Positions 25,229 through 36,318 of a stretch of 64,000 bases of DNA are shown one piece after another. Within the stretch, counting starts at the first letter, position 1, and the number at the start of each line of letters is the position of its first letter. The stretch spans positions 620,001 to 684,000 of the forward strand of contig QAYZ01000015.1 of the NCBI GenBank assembly GCA_003054655.1, given 5' to 3'. A model generated the notes under the pieces. The model saw only the letters and a program-made list of their open reading frames with translations, was not told where the DNA came from and searched no databases. The translations under genes and the position numbers were made by a program. The DNA comes from Spartobacteria bacterium LR76 (GTDB taxonomy: Bacteria; Verrucomicrobiota; Verrucomicrobiia; Chthoniobacterales; Terrimicrobiaceae).

Positions 25229-26365
25229 TTATCTAAGCGCCTTCGCGGGCGGCACGGCGAGCAGAAGGTTCGACTGGCCGGGACGCCATTTGTAGCCCGT
25301 GCCGAAGGGAAGTGGCAATACATCCGCAGGATTGGCAAAGGCGGCGGTCAGGTCGGGCTGGTAATACTTGGCGAAGATGTCGAGCGTGCCCGTGTAGGTG
25401 CCAAAGAGCCACGTGCGCCAGCCGTTCTGGGCGAAGAATTTATAGGGAATGCCCGAGTCGTCCTGGAGGACGGAGGAGGCGTTTTCCAGCAGGAACGAGC
25501 GGATGCGGCCAAAGTACGTCTCGTGCGTGAGGTAGGACGCGGCCTTGAGATAGACGTTGCCGGGACCGAACTGCCCGGCCCATTTCAGCACGCCGGGGTT
25601 GGACTTCACCGCGTCGTCGGCGACGTTGGACTGCACGTAATAGATGGTCTGCGTACCAGCGCCGAGCGCACGGCGGAAGACGATCTTCACTCCCGGTAAG
25701 ACGCCCTTTCCGCCTGCGTAGGTCGTGCCGTAATCCTGGAGATTGCCGGATGAGTCGATACCGATGTAGCTGGTGGAAAGAATCTCCCCGCCCGCGAGCG
25801 CAATGAAGGAACTCATCACCGGGAGCACACCCCGGAAGGCGGCGCGGTCGAGGTCGACCTTCATATCCTTGGTGATGAAGAAGCCGTAGGAGAGCACGGA
25901 CTCGACGGAGCGCCGGAGATTGGCCAGCGCCTCATCGAGAGCCTCGGGGGTCAGCGAGGAGATCGGCGCGATGGAGCCGACGGGTTCCAGGCCGCCCAGA
26001 AGATAGGCCGGGGCGTCGGGATAGTAGGCGAGAGGGCTGGCGGCATCGGGGCCGCCGAAGAAATAGATGACCGGGCGCGACATGGGAATGCGCGGGGCCA
26101 GCTCGGTCGCGCTCCATGTGCCCATCTTGGTGAAGTAGTTTTCGTAGTAGCGGTTCCAGAGTTTCGCCATCTCGGCGGCGTGGGTCTGGTAGATGGACGA
26201 CTGCTGATAGGCGGCGAGCGAGGCGACGGGGCGACCGGCGAGGAACTGCGCGATGTCGTTAGCGTTGTCGACAACGGGTGCGTCCACCGGCAGGGCGCGG
26301 CGAATCTCCTGCCCCTGGGCAAACGCAACGACGAACAGCGCAACAACGAGAAACCACGATCTCAT
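25229..26365 (-). CDS. Secreted protein of unknown function, coupled to an amino-acid permease
   Basis: Not recognised. It is 378 residues with a signal peptide (MRSWFLVVALFVVAFA, cleavage near AQG) and a single large alpha/beta region. Visible landmarks are a GGPDAASPLAYYPDAP stretch near residue 100 and a Tyr/Phe-rich C-terminal third. There is no catalytic motif that I can name. The ATG overlaps the permease stop (ATGA), so both are made from one transcript. It could be a periplasmic companion of the transporter, but that is inference from position alone. Confidence 0.75.
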   Translation of the reverse strand: MRSWFLVVALFVVAFAQGQEIRRALPVDAPVVDNANDIAQFLAGRPVASLAAYQQSSIYQTHAAEMAKLWNRYYENYFTKMGTWSATELAPRIPMSRPVIYFFGGPDAASPLAYYPDAPAYLLGGLEPVGSIAPISSLTPEALDEALANLRRSVESVLSYGFFITKDMKVDLDRAAFRGVLPVMSSFIALAGGEILSTSYIGIDSSGNLQDYGTTYAGGKGVLPGVKIVFRRALGAGTQTIYYVQSNVADDAVKSNPGVLKWAGQFGPGNVYLKAASYLTHETYFGRIRSFLLENASSVLQDDSGIPYKFFAQNGWRTWLFGTYTGTLDIFAKYYQPDLTAAFANPADVLPLPFGTGYKWRPGQSNLLLAVPPAKALR

Positions 26366-27660
26366 GCCGATAGCCTTCGCTTCCTGAGCGGGAAATAAAG
26401 CAAAAAACCAATCAGCAGCGTCGCCGCCCCGGCGAGGGCGTGGATGGGTTTGTCGTGCGCCGAGTAGGCCATGGCGAAGAGATTCAGGGCCAGAAACACG
26501 ATGGGAGTGACGGGGTATCCCCAGCAGCGGAAAGGACGAGGCAATCCCGGCTGTCGCCAGCGCAGAACGATGACGCCCAGCACGGCGAGGAAGCTGCACG
26601 CGAGGATGGCGAATTGCGCATAGACCAGCACGGCTTCAAAGGTCGCCGACAGGAGCAGGATCACGACGATCGTCGTCTGCAAGCCCAGCGCCGGGAGCGG
26701 CACACCGCCCGAGCGGGTGGCCGAGAGCACCTTGAGCGAGGCCAGATCGCGCCCGATGGCCTGGGCCACGCGAGGCCCGGCCCACGTCATGGCGCTGATG
26801 GCGGAGATGAGTCCGATGCTGATGAGGCCCGACATGATGCGCCCGCCCTCCTCGCCCAGCAGATGCTCGGCAGCGATCTGGCCGACCTCGATTTTATCCA
26901 CGTAGTCCTGCAGCGGCGCGGCGGCGAGGAAGACGGCATTGATCGTGACATAGAGGACGGTGACGATCACGGTGCCGATGAGGAGCGCCCAGGGAACGGT
27001 GACCTCCGGGCGTCGCACCTCGCTGAGGATGTACGCGGCGGCATTCCAACCCGTGTAGGCGTAGAGGACAAACATGAGCGAGATCGCAAAAGGCGTGCTC
27101 ACCATGAGCGCGAAGTCCCCTGGCTTTGGCGCGAAGCTCACGGGATGCGCGGTTTCCTTCCACACGCCGATGATGATGAAGGCGACGACGAGGCAGACCT
27201 TCAGGCAGGTCACGACGACCTGGAAATTCCCGCTCGCCCGCACGGTGAGGGAGTGCAGCAGTGCGACGAGGAGCACGACAACCATCGAAGCCACACCGGG
27301 ATGCACCCCGGGGAAGGTGGCGGCGAGGTAGCCGCCAAAGGCCATCGCCGCGAGGGCGATCGGCGCGGCGAAGCCGACCGTCACCGAGACAAACCCCGCC
27401 ATGAATCCGATGGCCGGGTGATAGATACGCGAGAGAAAGTAATATTCCCCGCCGGAACTCGGCAGAGCGGAGGCCAGCTCGGCGTAGCTCAGCGCCCCGC
27501 AAAGTGCGACGAGGCCGCCGAGCAGCCAGACCATGAGGACGGGGAATGTCGAAGGCAACACCGCCACCTGAAACCCGAGGCTGGTGAAGACCCCGGTGCC
27601 GATCATGTTGGCCAGCACCAGGGCGGTGCAGGTGATGAGGCCGACTTTGCGAAATTCCAT
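26362..27660 (-). CDS. APC-family amino-acid permease
   Basis: A 432-residue inner-membrane transporter with about twelve hydrophobic helices. The first helix contains the unwound GTGVF motif (ANMIGTGVF), which in APC-superfamily proteins contacts the amino-acid backbone. SYAELASALPSSGGEYYF follows, typical of LAT/AGT-type exchangers. The start at 27660 (MEFRKVGL) is chosen because the open frame upstream is not protein-like. Substrate is unknown. It is followed by an overlapping gene for a secreted protein and preceded by a GH3 gene 23 bases upstream on the same strand. Confidence 0.88.
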   Translation of the reverse strand: MEFRKVGLITCTALVLANMIGTGVFTSLGFQVAVLPSTFPVLMVWLLGGLVALCGALSYAELASALPSSGGEYYFLSRIYHPAIGFMAGFVSVTVGFAAPIALAAMAFGGYLAATFPGVHPGVASMVVVLLVALLHSLTVRASGNFQVVVTCLKVCLVVAFIIIGVWKETAHPVSFAPKPGDFALMVSTPFAISLMFVLYAYTGWNAAAYILSEVRRPEVTVPWALLIGTVIVTVLYVTINAVFLAAAPLQDYVDKIEVGQIAAEHLLGEEGGRIMSGLISIGLISAISAMTWAGPRVAQAIGRDLASLKVLSATRSGGVPLPALGLQTTIVVILLLSATFEAVLVYAQFAILACSFLAVLGVIVLRWRQPGLPRPFRCWGYPVTPIVFLALNLFAMAYSAHDKPIHALAGAATLLIGFLLYFPLRKRRLSA

Positions 27661-27683
27661 CGTCCTCCGATTCGTGTACGACC

Positions 27684-30083
27684 CTACGGTCGCGTGTAGC
27701 TCACTGGGTCGCCGCTGTTGGCCTGCGGAGCAATCCAGAGGCTGTATTTCCCGGCATCCACGCGCCACTTGCCATCGCGTCCCACGTAGCCGAGCACCTC
27801 GTCGGTGATGTCAAAGACGACCTCCTTTTTCTCACCGGGGCGGAGCTTGATGCGCTGAAAGCCACGGAGTTCCTGATACGGACGAGCGCCCTCGGGGCAG
27901 AAGAACTGCCGCACGTAAAGCTGCGCCACCTCGGTACCCTCGCGGTCGCCGGTATTCGTAACGACGGCATGGATCTGGGCAGGCTTGCCGTTTTCGCCCG
28001 GAATGACCTCAGCCTTGCCATACGAGAAGGTCGTGTAGGTGAGTCCATAGCCGAAGGGGAACATCGGCTCGCGGCTCATGTCGCGGTAGTCGATGAAGCC
28101 CTTGTCGGGGCGGCCCGTGTTGTAGCGGTTGTAAAAGATCGGAACCTGTCCAGTGTCGGTGGGCCACGAGATGGTCAGGCGGCCGGAGGGATTCACATCG
28201 CCAAAGAGGATGTCGACGAGACCGGGGCCAGCCTGGATGCCGGGCTGCCATGCGGCAATGACCGCCGAGGCCTTGGCAAAGATGGAGGGCAGCGCGAGCG
28301 GACGTCCGCTGAAGAGCACGACGACGACCGGCTTGCCCACGGCGGCGATGGTGTCAAAGAGCTCCTGCTGACGTCCTGTGAGCGTGATGCGCGCACGAGA
28401 GGCGTTTTCTCCCGTCCAGCTCCAAGGCTCGCCCAGCGCCATGATGACGAGGTCGGACTCGCCCGCAGCGCGAACGGCGGCAGGCAGATCAAAGACACCC
28501 ATCGGCGGCGCGACGCTCTTGTCGAGGACGACGGTGCCGTCGGTGAGGGTCTTGGTGCGCGGCTGGGAGCCGTTGATGTCGCAGCCCTGCACGACCTTGA
28601 CCTCGCCATCGGCCCCGACGCGGCTCTTCAACGCAGTGGCGAGGGTAACGACGTCCTTGGCCTTGCCCTGCGAAATCCAGCACCCGAGCATCTCGCGCTT
28701 CTCATCGCCAAAGGGGCCGATGAGCGCGATGCGCTTGATGTCGGACGCGATCGGGAGGATGGCGCGCTGTTTCGGCGTCGGTTTCGGAGTAGCCGTCGGC
28801 GCAGGGGTCGAGGCGTTCGGGTTCTGCGGCACGGTGCCGGGAGTCGGCGAGGGTGTGCCGGTCGGCGGGGTGCTCAGAAACGGTTCGTTTTTCAGGAGGA
28901 CGGCAGAGCGGGCCACGGCGGAGCGGGCGAGCGCGATGGACTCGGGCGCGAGGATGGTCTTCGCATACGCCTCGGGGTCGGTGTATGGCTGCTCAAAGAT
29001 GCCGGAGAGGAATTTCACGCGCAGGACGCGGCGCACGGCCTCGTCCACCACGGAGATCGGGAGCGTGCCATCGGCGATCTTTGGCGGGAGGAGGGTGAAG
29101 GTCTTCGACATCATCTCCATGTCGTTGCCCGCCTTGAGCGAGGCGAGAGCCGCGCCGACATCGTCTGGAGCGTAACCCCAGTCGACGACTTCCTGCACAC
29201 CCTCCCAGTCGCTGACGACGAAGCCCTTGAAGCCCCATTCGCCGCGCAGCAGGTCGGTGAGCAGCCAGTGGTCGGCGGCGGCGGGGATGCCGTCATTCGC
29301 ATTGAATGCGCTCATCACCGTGAGCGCACCGGCATCCACGCCGGCGTGGAAGGGCGGGAGGTGGAAATTGCGAAAGATGAAGGGCGGGATTTCCGTGTGG
29401 TTGTAATCCCGTCCGCCGACGGAGGCGCTGTAGCCGGCGAAGTGCTTCAAGCAGGCGACGACGCGGCCCGCGTCCGCGGGATTCGTCCCCTGGAAGCCTC
29501 GCACGGAGGCGGCGACGTAGAGGGAATTCAGGTACGGGTCCTCGCCGAAGGTCTCGGCCACGCGGCCCCAGCGGGCGTCGCGGGCGAGATCGCACATGGG
29601 GGCAAAGGTCCAGTTCAGCCCCATCGAGCGCGCCTCGCGGGCGGCAATGGTTTGCGCCTGCTCGACGAGATCGGGGTCCCAGGTACAGGCCAGCCCGAGC
29701 GGGAGCGGAAACACGGTGCGATGGCCGTGGATGACATCCGCGCCGAAGAGCAGCGGGATGCCGAGGCGGGTCTCCTCGATGGCCGTCTTCTGCATGGCGT
29801 TGCGGTACTGCGCGTCCTCCAGCATGAGGATGTACGCGCCGACAGAGCCGGTGCGGATGACGGAGAAGAACTGTTCCATGTCCTTCTCCATGCCGACATC
29901 GATCAACCGCTGCGTGAGCTGACCGATCTTTTCGTCGACGGTCATGCGGGAGAGGAGATCCTCGACCCGCTCGTCGACCGGGAGGGAGGCGTCGTGGTAG
30001 TCACCCGCCTGAGCGACGGGACAGAGAGAGGCCAGGGCGAGGCCCAACGCTCCGGCGCAGAGCCGGAATGAACGCGGAGTCAT
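27684..30083 (-). CDS. bglX: GH3 beta-glucosidase (BglX-like), secreted
   Basis: A 799-residue glycoside hydrolase family 3 enzyme with a signal peptide (cleavage near AQA). The N-terminal TIM barrel contains the region around KHFAGYSA and the catalytic nucleophile Asp292 in VVSDWEG. The alpha/beta sandwich domain follows, interrupted by a Pro/Thr-rich insert at about residues 405-430. A C-terminal fibronectin-like domain begins near residue 690. The BglX subgroup is periplasmic and removes terminal beta-linked glucose from oligosaccharides. The proline-rich insert is unusual for the family. Confidence 0.92.
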   Translation of the reverse strand: MTPRSFRLCAGALGLALASLCPVAQAGDYHDASLPVDERVEDLLSRMTVDEKIGQLTQRLIDVGMEKDMEQFFSVIRTGSVGAYILMLEDAQYRNAMQKTAIEETRLGIPLLFGADVIHGHRTVFPLPLGLACTWDPDLVEQAQTIAAREARSMGLNWTFAPMCDLARDARWGRVAETFGEDPYLNSLYVAASVRGFQGTNPADAGRVVACLKHFAGYSASVGGRDYNHTEIPPFIFRNFHLPPFHAGVDAGALTVMSAFNANDGIPAAADHWLLTDLLRGEWGFKGFVVSDWEGVQEVVDWGYAPDDVGAALASLKAGNDMEMMSKTFTLLPPKIADGTLPISVVDEAVRRVLRVKFLSGIFEQPYTDPEAYAKTILAPESIALARSAVARSAVLLKNEPFLSTPPTGTPSPTPGTVPQNPNASTPAPTATPKPTPKQRAILPIASDIKRIALIGPFGDEKREMLGCWISQGKAKDVVTLATALKSRVGADGEVKVVQGCDINGSQPRTKTLTDGTVVLDKSVAPPMGVFDLPAAVRAAGESDLVIMALGEPWSWTGENASRARITLTGRQQELFDTIAAVGKPVVVVLFSGRPLALPSIFAKASAVIAAWQPGIQAGPGLVDILFGDVNPSGRLTISWPTDTGQVPIFYNRYNTGRPDKGFIDYRDMSREPMFPFGYGLTYTTFSYGKAEVIPGENGKPAQIHAVVTNTGDREGTEVAQLYVRQFFCPEGARPYQELRGFQRIKLRPGEKKEVVFDITDEVLGYVGRDGKWRVDAGKYSLWIAPQANSGDPVSYTRP

Positions 30084-30149
30084 GGTGGTGAGATAATCAG
30101 GGCCGTTTCACGAGCAATCAAAACGACGGAAATTTTCACCGGGGAAAAC

Positions 30150-30596
30150 TCAGGAGATCCGGATGGGCAGACCGCCCTCGGACTGCGAGTGAATCTGCTG
30201 CCAGAAGTACCGCAGGCTGGGTGTGATCTGGCGGGGCAGCGTGCGGGTGAATTTGCCCTCCTGAATCTCGCGCGGCTGGGGCACGATCTTGTCGGAGAGG
30301 CCGGTGATCCTGGCCCGGTAGAGAAAAACGATGGCGTCCTTGTCGGGGCGGTCAAAGATGCCGATGAGGATCGGCGAGTGGACCTTGAGCTTCGTCTCCT
30401 CAAAGACCTCGCGGGAGAGGCAATCCAGCAGGCTCTCGCCGCGCTCGATTTTGCCGCCGGGAAGGGTCCACTGCTTGTTGCCGCGCTTTTGCTTGAGAAG
30501 GAGCACCTCGCCGAAGTGATTCTCGATCCACGCCATGACGGAAACCTCGCGAGCGAGTTTCAGGCGTTGCTTGGGGATGGACTTCTCGGTTGGCAC
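30150..30596 (-). CDS. Nudix hydrolase
   Basis: A 148-residue cytoplasmic protein with a full Nudix box, G-x5-E-x7-RE-x2-EE, read as GKIERGE through REVFEET at about residues 43-65. Nudix enzymes hydrolyse nucleoside diphosphates linked to other moieties with Mg2+ or Mn2+ bound by the box glutamates. Substrate is not predictable. Translation appears to start at GTG. It is divergent from the MpaB-like gene, with 57 bases between starts. Confidence 0.88.
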   Translation of the reverse strand: MPTEKSIPKQRLKLAREVSVMAWIENHFGEVLLLKQKRGNKQWTLPGGKIERGESLLDCLSREVFEETKLKVHSPILIGIFDRPDKDAIVFLYRARITGLSDKIVPQPREIQEGKFTRTLPRQITPSLRYFWQQIHSQSEGGLPIRIS

Positions 30597-30653
30597 GGGC
30601 TGCGGGAAAAAATAAGGTTAGCGCGCGATCTGGAAAGTGTTTTTTCCAGCATT

Positions 30654-31433
30654 ATGAACCAAACGGGTCTTTTTCTTCCCAAATCCGCCATCTGGAAGGT
30701 CAGCCGGGAGACCGTTCTGCTGCTGGGAGGCCCGGCGGCGGCGATCCTGCAAATCGCCCACCCGCAGATCGCGCTCGGGGTTTCGCGGCACAGTAATTTC
30801 CGCGAGGAAACCCTGGGCCGCCTGCATCGCACGCTGGAGGCGGTGTACACCGTCACCTTTTCCCCACGTGCGGAGGTGGAGGCGATGGAGAGGCGGATTC
30901 GCGCCAGCCACGCTCCGGTGCAGGGGGCGGAGCCGCAACGCTACTCGGCTTTTGATCCGGCGGCGCAGATGTGGGTGCTGGCCACGCTCATCGCGGTGGC
31001 GGTGGAGTGTTACGAGGTCTTCGTCGGTCCGCTGTCGGCGGAGGAACGCGAGGGGTACTTCCGCGACATGCGGGAGTTTGGCGTGTGGTTCGGGCTGGAT
31101 CGCGATTACGGCCCGGCAGACTGGGCGGAGTTTTCGGATTATTATCAGGAAATGCTCCACGGTGACGAACTCTGCTCGCTCCCCGTCTCGCGCGAGCTGG
31201 CCAGCCATATCGCACACCCGAGGCAGCCTCTCTTTCTGCGGCTTGGCTGGCCCGCGAGCAACTGGGCGGCGCGAAGGTTCCTCCCCTCGCCTGTTTGTGA
31301 AAAACTCGGCTTCCGGCGCATTGGGGCCGGACCGGTCGACGACGCGATCCGGGATGCGCTCGGGCTGTTGCCGCCGGGATTGCGCTACGCCCGGCAATAT
31401 CTGCGGGCTATCGATTCAGAAGGACAGCCGTGA
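30654..31433 (+). CDS. MpaB/rubber-oxygenase family protein (DUF2236)
   Basis: A 259-residue, mostly helical protein that matches the ER-bound oxygenase MpaB / latex-clearing catalytic domain family. The early block LLLGGPAAAILQIAHPQIALGVSRHS contains the family's HP element. The DRDYGPADWAEFSDYYQEML region and the C-terminal LLPPGLRYAR block are also familial. Characterised relatives are haem-dependent dioxygenases; most bacterial members have unknown substrates. The frame is open upstream, but the ATG at 30654 begins the homologous part. Its 3' end overlaps the convergent small gene by 26 bases. Confidence 0.8.
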   Translation: MNQTGLFLPKSAIWKVSRETVLLLGGPAAAILQIAHPQIALGVSRHSNFREETLGRLHRTLEAVYTVTFSPRAEVEAMERRIRASHAPVQGAEPQRYSAFDPAAQMWVLATLIAVAVECYEVFVGPLSAEEREGYFRDMREFGVWFGLDRDYGPADWAEFSDYYQEMLHGDELCSLPVSRELASHIAHPRQPLFLRLGWPASNWAARRFLPSPVCEKLGFRRIGAGPVDDAIRDALGLLPPGLRYARQYLRAIDSEGQP

Positions 31434-31689
31434 TCGAGCACCACTCCTCGTCGAGGCTGCCGGCATAGGGTTCCTTGCCTGCGCGGGCGTACCAGTAGTG
31501 GGCATTGCCGATATCGCCCTCCTTGCGGTGCAGATAGGCGTGGACCCAGGCACCGTCGCGGGAATCGTCATCCTGGGCCGCCTCGTGCGCGGCTTTCCAA
31601 TCGTTTTGCTTGTCATGCCACATCGCAGCGAGCGACGGGGGCGTTCCGGCAGGAAGAGCTTCCTGCTTTCCGAACTGTTCCGGGGTCAT
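31408..31689 (-). CDS. Small conserved hypothetical protein
   Basis: A 93-residue protein of unknown function. It has one helical, Trp/His-rich repeat-like stretch (MWHDKQNDWKAAHEAAQ) followed by WVHAYLHRKEGDIGNAHYWYARAG, a layout resembling two helices of a TPR-like unit. I believe similar small proteins are scattered through Bacteroidota and Verrucomicrobiota, but cannot verify that here. The ATG at 31689 is chosen because upstream residues are low-complexity Arg-rich shadow. It ends inside the 3' end of the convergent MpaB-like gene. Confidence 0.6.
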   Translation of the reverse strand: MTPEQFGKQEALPAGTPPSLAAMWHDKQNDWKAAHEAAQDDDSRDGAWVHAYLHRKEGDIGNAHYWYARAGKEPYAGSLDEEWCSITAVLLNR

Positions 31690-31730
31690 GCCTGTAATAT
31701 GACACGATCCGGCCCCGGAGGACAGCACGT

Positions 31731-32708
31731 TCAGCTTTTGCGGTCGCCGAAGACCTTGCGCATCATCTCCTCGATGGGCGGCTCGGAGACGGTGAGGTCG
31801 GCGACGGGCGCCTGGTCGAGCACGGCGCGGCACACGTCGGCCACCTTCGCGCGGGGCACCTCGATACGTAATTCGTCGGGCTTTTGCTCCAGCACGTGGC
31901 CGAGGTGCGAGAAGGCACAGGACACGGCGGCGGAGAATTTCACCTCGACGATCTTGTTGGCGGAAAACTCGGAGGTGATGCGGTCAAGCTCGCCGTCAAA
32001 CATCACCTTGCCGTGGTCGATGAGGACGACGCGCGGGCAAAGTTCCTCGATGTCCTGCATGTAGTGGCTGGTGAGAATGATCGTGGTGCGCTGCTCGGCG
32101 TTGTGGTGCTTGAGGAAATCGCGCACGGTCTTCTGGCTCACCACGTCGAGGCCGATGGTCGGCTCGTCGAGGAAGAGCACCTTGGGCCGGTGCAGGAGCG
32201 CGGCGATGAGCTCCATCTTCATGCGCTGGCCGAGACTCAGCTCGCGCACCATGACGGAAAGCTGGTCGCGCACGTCGAGGAGCGCGGTGAGTTCGTCGAC
32301 GCTGCGCTGGAAGTCCTCGCGCGGAATCTCGTAAATCGCGCGGTTCAGCTCCAGGGACTCGCGGGCGGGCAGGTCCCACCAGAGGGCGTTCTTTTGCCCC
32401 ATGAGGAGGCTGATCTGGCGCTTCATCCCGTCGCGCCGCTCCCAGGGGACGAAGCCCAGCACGCGCGCCTCACCGCCCGATGGGTGCAGGAGGCCGGAGA
32501 GCATCTTGAGCGTGGTTGTCTTGCCTGCTCCGTTCGGCCCGAGGAAGCCGACAAACTCACCCTCCTCGATGCGGAAGCTCACGCCATCGACCGCCTTGGT
32601 CTCGGTGTACTCGCGATGAAAGAGCCCCTTCACGGCGGCCAGCACGCCCTTGTCCTTGCGGTAGGTGCGGAAGGTCTTGGTGAGGCCGTGGAGTTCGATG
32701 ACGCTCAT
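31731..32708 (-). CDS. ABC transporter ATP-binding protein (ABC-2 export type)
   Basis: A 325-residue ATPase. Walker A is GPNGAGKTTT near residue 54, the signature helix is LSLGQRMKME near 150, and Walker B is VLFLDEPTIGLD. The roughly 90-residue extension after the nucleotide-binding domain is like that of ABC-2 (daunorubicin/NodI-like) exporter ATPases. Its membrane partner is not next to it in this window, although the gene before it is the tRNA methyltransferase TrmL, which overlaps it by four bases (ATGA). Substrate is unknown. Confidence 0.88.
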   Translation of the reverse strand: MSVIELHGLTKTFRTYRKDKGVLAAVKGLFHREYTETKAVDGVSFRIEEGEFVGFLGPNGAGKTTTLKMLSGLLHPSGGEARVLGFVPWERRDGMKRQISLLMGQKNALWWDLPARESLELNRAIYEIPREDFQRSVDELTALLDVRDQLSVMVRELSLGQRMKMELIAALLHRPKVLFLDEPTIGLDVVSQKTVRDFLKHHNAEQRTTIILTSHYMQDIEELCPRVVLIDHGKVMFDGELDRITSEFSANKIVEVKFSAAVSCAFSHLGHVLEQKPDELRIEVPRAKVADVCRAVLDQAPVADLTVSEPPIEEMMRKVFGDRKS

Positions 32709-33157
32709 GGACGGGCAAGCTGCCGCATGGCTTCGTAAAGTGCAATCCCGGCGGAGGTCGCGAGATTCAGGCTGCGCGCATTTTCCCGCATGGGAATGGT
32801 GAGGCAGCGGCCGGCATTGGCGGCGAGCAGGCTCTCGGGCAGTCCGCGCGTTTCGCGGCCAAAGACCAGATGGTCGCCATCCTGGAACCGCTCGTCCCAG
32901 TAGACGCGGGAGGCCTTGGTGGTGAAGTAGAAAAACCGGGCGTCGCCCGCCTCGGTCTGGAGGGCGTCGAGCGAAGGCCAGACCTTCACGTCGCACTGCT
33001 CCCAGTAATCCATCCCGGCGCGGCGAAGCGCCTTTTCCTCAAGCGAAAACCCGAGTGGCTCGACGAGATGCAACCGCGCCCCCGCCGCGAGGCAGAGGCG
33101 CGCGATGTTGCCCGTATTGGGCGGGATCTCGGGCTCGACGAGGACGACGTGCAGCAT
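32705..33157 (-). CDS. trmL: tRNA (cytidine/uridine-34-2'-O)-methyltransferase TrmL
   Basis: A 150-residue SPOUT-family methyltransferase. It starts with the conserved LVEPEIPPNTGNIARLC block, continues with DHLVFGRETRGLPESLL and ends with IPMRENARSLNLATSAGIALYEA, the knot-forming SAM-binding segment of TrmL. The enzyme 2'-O-methylates the wobble base of tRNA-Leu isoacceptors. It lies between secA and the ABC ATPase on the minus strand, with a 14-base gap to secA. Confidence 0.95.
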   Translation of the reverse strand: MLHVVLVEPEIPPNTGNIARLCLAAGARLHLVEPLGFSLEEKALRRAGMDYWEQCDVKVWPSLDALQTEAGDARFFYFTTKASRVYWDERFQDGDHLVFGRETRGLPESLLAANAGRCLTIPMRENARSLNLATSAGIALYEAMRQLARP

Positions 33158-33171
33158 GCCGTCCCGGCGAA

Positions 33172-36165
<2,994 letters not shown>

Positions 36166-36318
36166 GGGATCGGGCGGAACGGTAATCAATAGCCGAACGG
36201 CAGAAATGTAAAACGAGAATTCTGGTCGTCGCTCCTCGCGGCAGGCATCCGGGCGCGGGAATGGGGCCGAATCGAGTTGTTCACCATTGGAATTGTCATG
36301 ACTGCAACCGCCCGGTAA

